From positions 1-7,074 of the forward strand of contig JACCSC010000254.1 in assembly GCA_013813215.1 (NCBI GenBank): 7,074 nt of DNA, given 5' to 3'. Position 1 is the first letter of the stretch; each line of letters opens with the position of its first letter. The DNA comes from Geodermatophilaceae bacterium. GTDB taxonomy: Bacteria; Actinomycetota; Actinomycetes; Mycobacteriales; Geodermatophilaceae. The notes under the pieces were generated by a model, which did no database searches, was not told the origin of the DNA, and saw nothing but the letters and a program-made list of their open reading frames with translations. Shown here piece after piece: positions 5,427 through 7,074 of this stretch. A program made the position numbers and the translations under genes.

Positions 5427-6658
5427 AGAATCGCCTCGAGGTTGCTCTGCGCCGACTCCAAGATGGCCTGCGGGTCACCGCTTCCGAGGCCCTCGAGCTG
5501 TGCGTTCAGGTCGGCGACGACGTCGGACACGCCCACCTGGTTCGGGACGGCGACTGCGTTCTCGGCCTGGTCCAGGAACGCGACGAAGTCCGGGTTGTCG
5601 GTGCGCCACTGGTCGGCTGCCGACTGAACCGAGGGCATGACGCCGAAGGCGCTCGCGAACTCGAGTTGCTGGTCGGTGGAGGTGAGGAACTCCACCAGCT
5701 CGATGGCCGCCTCGACATTGGCGCTCTCGGCCGCGATGCCCCAGCAGTTGGTAAAGGTCAGCGTGCCGGCGCCGGACGGACCCTCGGGCAGCGGCGCGAC
5801 CTGATAGTTGATGTCGGGGTAGTCGGCGGCCATCGCGCCGATCATCCAGTTGCCCTCGATGGTCATCGCGGCCCGGCCGGTGCCGAAGGCCTCGCCGGCC
5901 CAGCCGGAGTCGAGGTCGGCGGCGAAGCGCCAGGCGCCCGCGTCCACGACGGACTGGACGTACTCCAGCGCTTCGACGTTCTCCGGACTGTTCGCGGTGG
6001 CCTCGCCGTCGGTAACGAGGCTGCCACCGGCCTGCGCCATGAAGGCTCCCAGCCGCTGGTACTCGGTGCTCGTGGTCAACCCGGCCTGCTCAGCCGTCGT
6101 GAGCTGCTCGGCGATCGCGCTCAGCTCCTCCCAGGTGGTCGGGACGTCGTCGTCGGTCAGCCCGGCCGCCGCCCACGAGTCGGTGTTGATGATCAGCGAC
6201 AGTGTCGAGAAGTCCTTGGGCGCGCAGTAGAACTCGCCGTCGACGGTGAAGGCGTCGCGCAGGTTGGGGTAGAAGTCGTCGGCGTTGGACAGGTCGCCGG
6301 CGTACGGCTCGATGGAGCCGTTCTCGGCGTAGCTGGCCACCAGGTCGGAGCTGACGTAGAAGACGTCCGGGGGCGACCCGGCCGCGAAGCCCTGGCTGAG
6401 CTGCTGGTTCAGGTCCTGCGCCGCGGTGACGGTCGCGGTGTTCCCCGACTCCTCGCTCCACGCCTCGGCGGCCGCGGTCACCGCATCGGTCTCGGCCGGT
6501 CCGCTGGAGCCGATCAGGATGCTCAGCTCGGCCGGACCCGACTGCTGCTCGGGCTCCCCGCCGCCGTCGTCGAAACTGCCTCCTCCGCAGGCGGCCAGCG
6601 CCAGAGCGGCGGTGGTAGCGAGGGCGAGTTGGACGTGCCTGCGGGGTCGGGTCGTCAC
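5423..6658 (-). CDS. extracellular solute-binding lipoprotein of a sugar ABC importer (family 1)
   Basis: A 411-residue secreted lipoprotein that would capture an oligosaccharide or sugar and deliver it to the two permeases. Seen: basic start (VTTRPRRHVQ), hydrophobic segment 11-22, lipobox LAAC with lipidated C24, then a Gly/Asp/Glu-rich linker (25-42). The mature part has SBP_bac_1 features: SPPDVFYVSSD (95-105), INTDSWAAAGL (157-167), PTTWEEL (173-179) and AFGTGRAAMTIEGNWMIG (257-274). Two mature cysteines, C145 and C305, could form a disulfide. The GTG at 6658 is preceded by AGGAG (6669 to 6665) at 6 bases and overlaps the LacI stop codon (GTGA, 6655-6658); an open frame upstream to 6940 is only the regulator read in another frame. 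The stop overlaps the malF-type start. The fold assignment is secure; the ligand cannot be told from the sequence. Confidence 0.94.
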   Translation of the reverse strand: MTTRPRRHVQLALATTAALALAACGGGSFDDGGGEPEQQSGPAELSILIGSSGPAETDAVTAAAEAWSEESGNTATVTAAQDLNQQLSQGFAAGSPPDVFYVSSDLVASYAENGSIEPYAGDLSNADDFYPNLRDAFTVDGEFYCAPKDFSTLSLIINTDSWAAAGLTDDDVPTTWEELSAIAEQLTTAEQAGLTTSTEYQRLGAFMAQAGGSLVTDGEATANSPENVEALEYVQSVVDAGAWRFAADLDSGWAGEAFGTGRAAMTIEGNWMIGAMAADYPDINYQVAPLPEGPSGAGTLTFTNCWGIAAESANVEAAIELVEFLTSTDQQLEFASAFGVMPSVQSAADQWRTDNPDFVAFLDQAENAVAVPNQVGVSDVVADLNAQLEGLGSGDPQAILESAQSNLEAIL

Positions 6659-7074
6659 GAGGGTCTCCTGGGTTCGGCGATCGGTGGGTGATCGGGTGGC
6701 TGCGCCGTGGAGGCGCGGAGGGTGAGCGTGGGCCGCAGCAGCGAGCTGCGGCTGGGGCGATGTGGATCCGCGATCACGTCGAAGACCTGCCGCAGGCACT
6801 GCTGCGCCGCTTCGGCCAGTGGCTGGGTGATGCTGCTCAGGCCGACGGCCCGGGCCACCGGGGTGTCGTCGAACCCGGTCACCGACAGCCGTCCCGCGGC
6901 CGCGGAGTAGGCGCCCAGGGCGAGGGAGTCGCTGGCACACACCACGGCGGTGGGCGGATCGGACAGCGCGAGCAGGTCGCGGGCCACCTGCCGACCGGCC
7001 TCGACGTCGTCGTCCACCCGGCCGTCCAGGCGCGGGTCGGCGATGCCGGCCTCGGCCACCGCGGCGGCCCAGCC
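6655..7074 (-). CDS. LacI-family transcriptional regulator, partial (C-terminal part)
   Basis: The last 139 codons of a regulator whose start and DNA-binding domain lie beyond the right end. Seen: the typical effector-domain signatures PTAVVCASDSLALGAYSAA (40-58 of the fragment), TGFDD (64-68), SSITQPLAEAA (79-89) and the family ending LLRPTLTLRAST, followed by a Pro-rich tail of about 15 residues. These belong to the periplasmic-binding-protein-like domain of LacI/GalR repressors, which bind a sugar or nucleoside. Between SAA and the GFDD strand the usual VP(E/D)D segment is missing, so this loop is about 7 residues short. Its TGA overlaps the binding-protein GTG by 4 bases, so it is the upstream member of the sugar operon and most likely represses it, and itself, from a promoter outside the window. 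Confidence 0.88.
   Translation of the reverse strand, partial: GWAAAVAEAGIADPRLDGRVDDDVEAGRQVARDLLALSDPPTAVVCASDSLALGAYSAAAGRLSVTGFDDTPVARAVGLSSITQPLAEAAQQCLRQVFDVIADPHRPSRSSLLRPTLTLRASTAQPPDHPPIAEPRRPS

Noticed and set aside
5666..6691. A 341-codon forward open frame opposite the binding-protein gene, and a similar 297-codon one at 3625-4518 opposite the permeases
   Set aside because: Same codon-bias artefact; the opposite strand carries complete, motif-bearing genes with good starts and coupled ends.
6659..6940. Binding protein extended upstream by 94 codons
   Set aside because: A lipoprotein signal must be N-terminal; the GTG at 6658 with AGGAG and the lipobox at residue 24 fit, while the extension is the regulator gene in another frame.

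Overview
The window is very GC-rich and densely packed, with six complete genes, two genes cut by its ends and almost no intergenic space. Start-codon use (GTG for five of the seven starts in view), the succinylase-type lysine/diaminopimelate genes of mycobacterial type, and a LacI-regulated sugar transporter without its own ATPase all point to an actinomycete. Species or genus cannot be fixed from the sequence alone.

Left part (1-3333): a diaminopimelate (DAP)/lysine block. The 5' part of dapD (tetrahydrodipicolinate N-succinyltransferase) runs leftward off the window. Divergently, a rightward operon carries a class I SAM-dependent methyltransferase, dapE (succinyl-DAP desuccinylase) and a LOG-family (TIGR00730-type) nucleotide phosphoribohydrolase. 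The methyltransferase overlaps dapE by 14 bases and dapE overlaps the LOG gene by 4, so the three are very probably co-transcribed and translationally coupled. As I recall, dapD-dapE divergence with a LOG gene nearby is the arrangement in Mycobacterium; the methyltransferase wedged in front of dapE is the less expected part. A possible leaderless promoter for dapD lies in the 76-base divergent gap.

Middle (3334-3423): a 90-base gap between convergent operons. It holds a perfect 14-bp inverted repeat with a 24-base loop, probably a two-way transcription end, possibly a dispersed repeat unit.

Right part (3424-7074, all leftward): a carbohydrate ABC importer operon in the order LacI-family regulator (C-terminal part only), lipoprotein substrate-binding protein, MalF-type permease, MalG-type permease. 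Every junction is a 4-base GTGA or ATGA overlap, so regulator and transporter form one translationally coupled unit whose promoter lies beyond the right end. No ATPase or glycosidase gene follows malG, so an ATPase encoded elsewhere (an MsiK-like shared subunit) is expected. The sugar is not identifiable from the sequence.

The genes are mostly familiar families. I see no phage, transposon, CRISPR, tRNA or rRNA. The points most worth a second look are the methyltransferase inside the dap operon, the putative leaderless dapD promoter with a hairpin exactly filling its spacer, the 52-bp intergenic inverted repeat, and the fully overlapped regulator-transporter operon.
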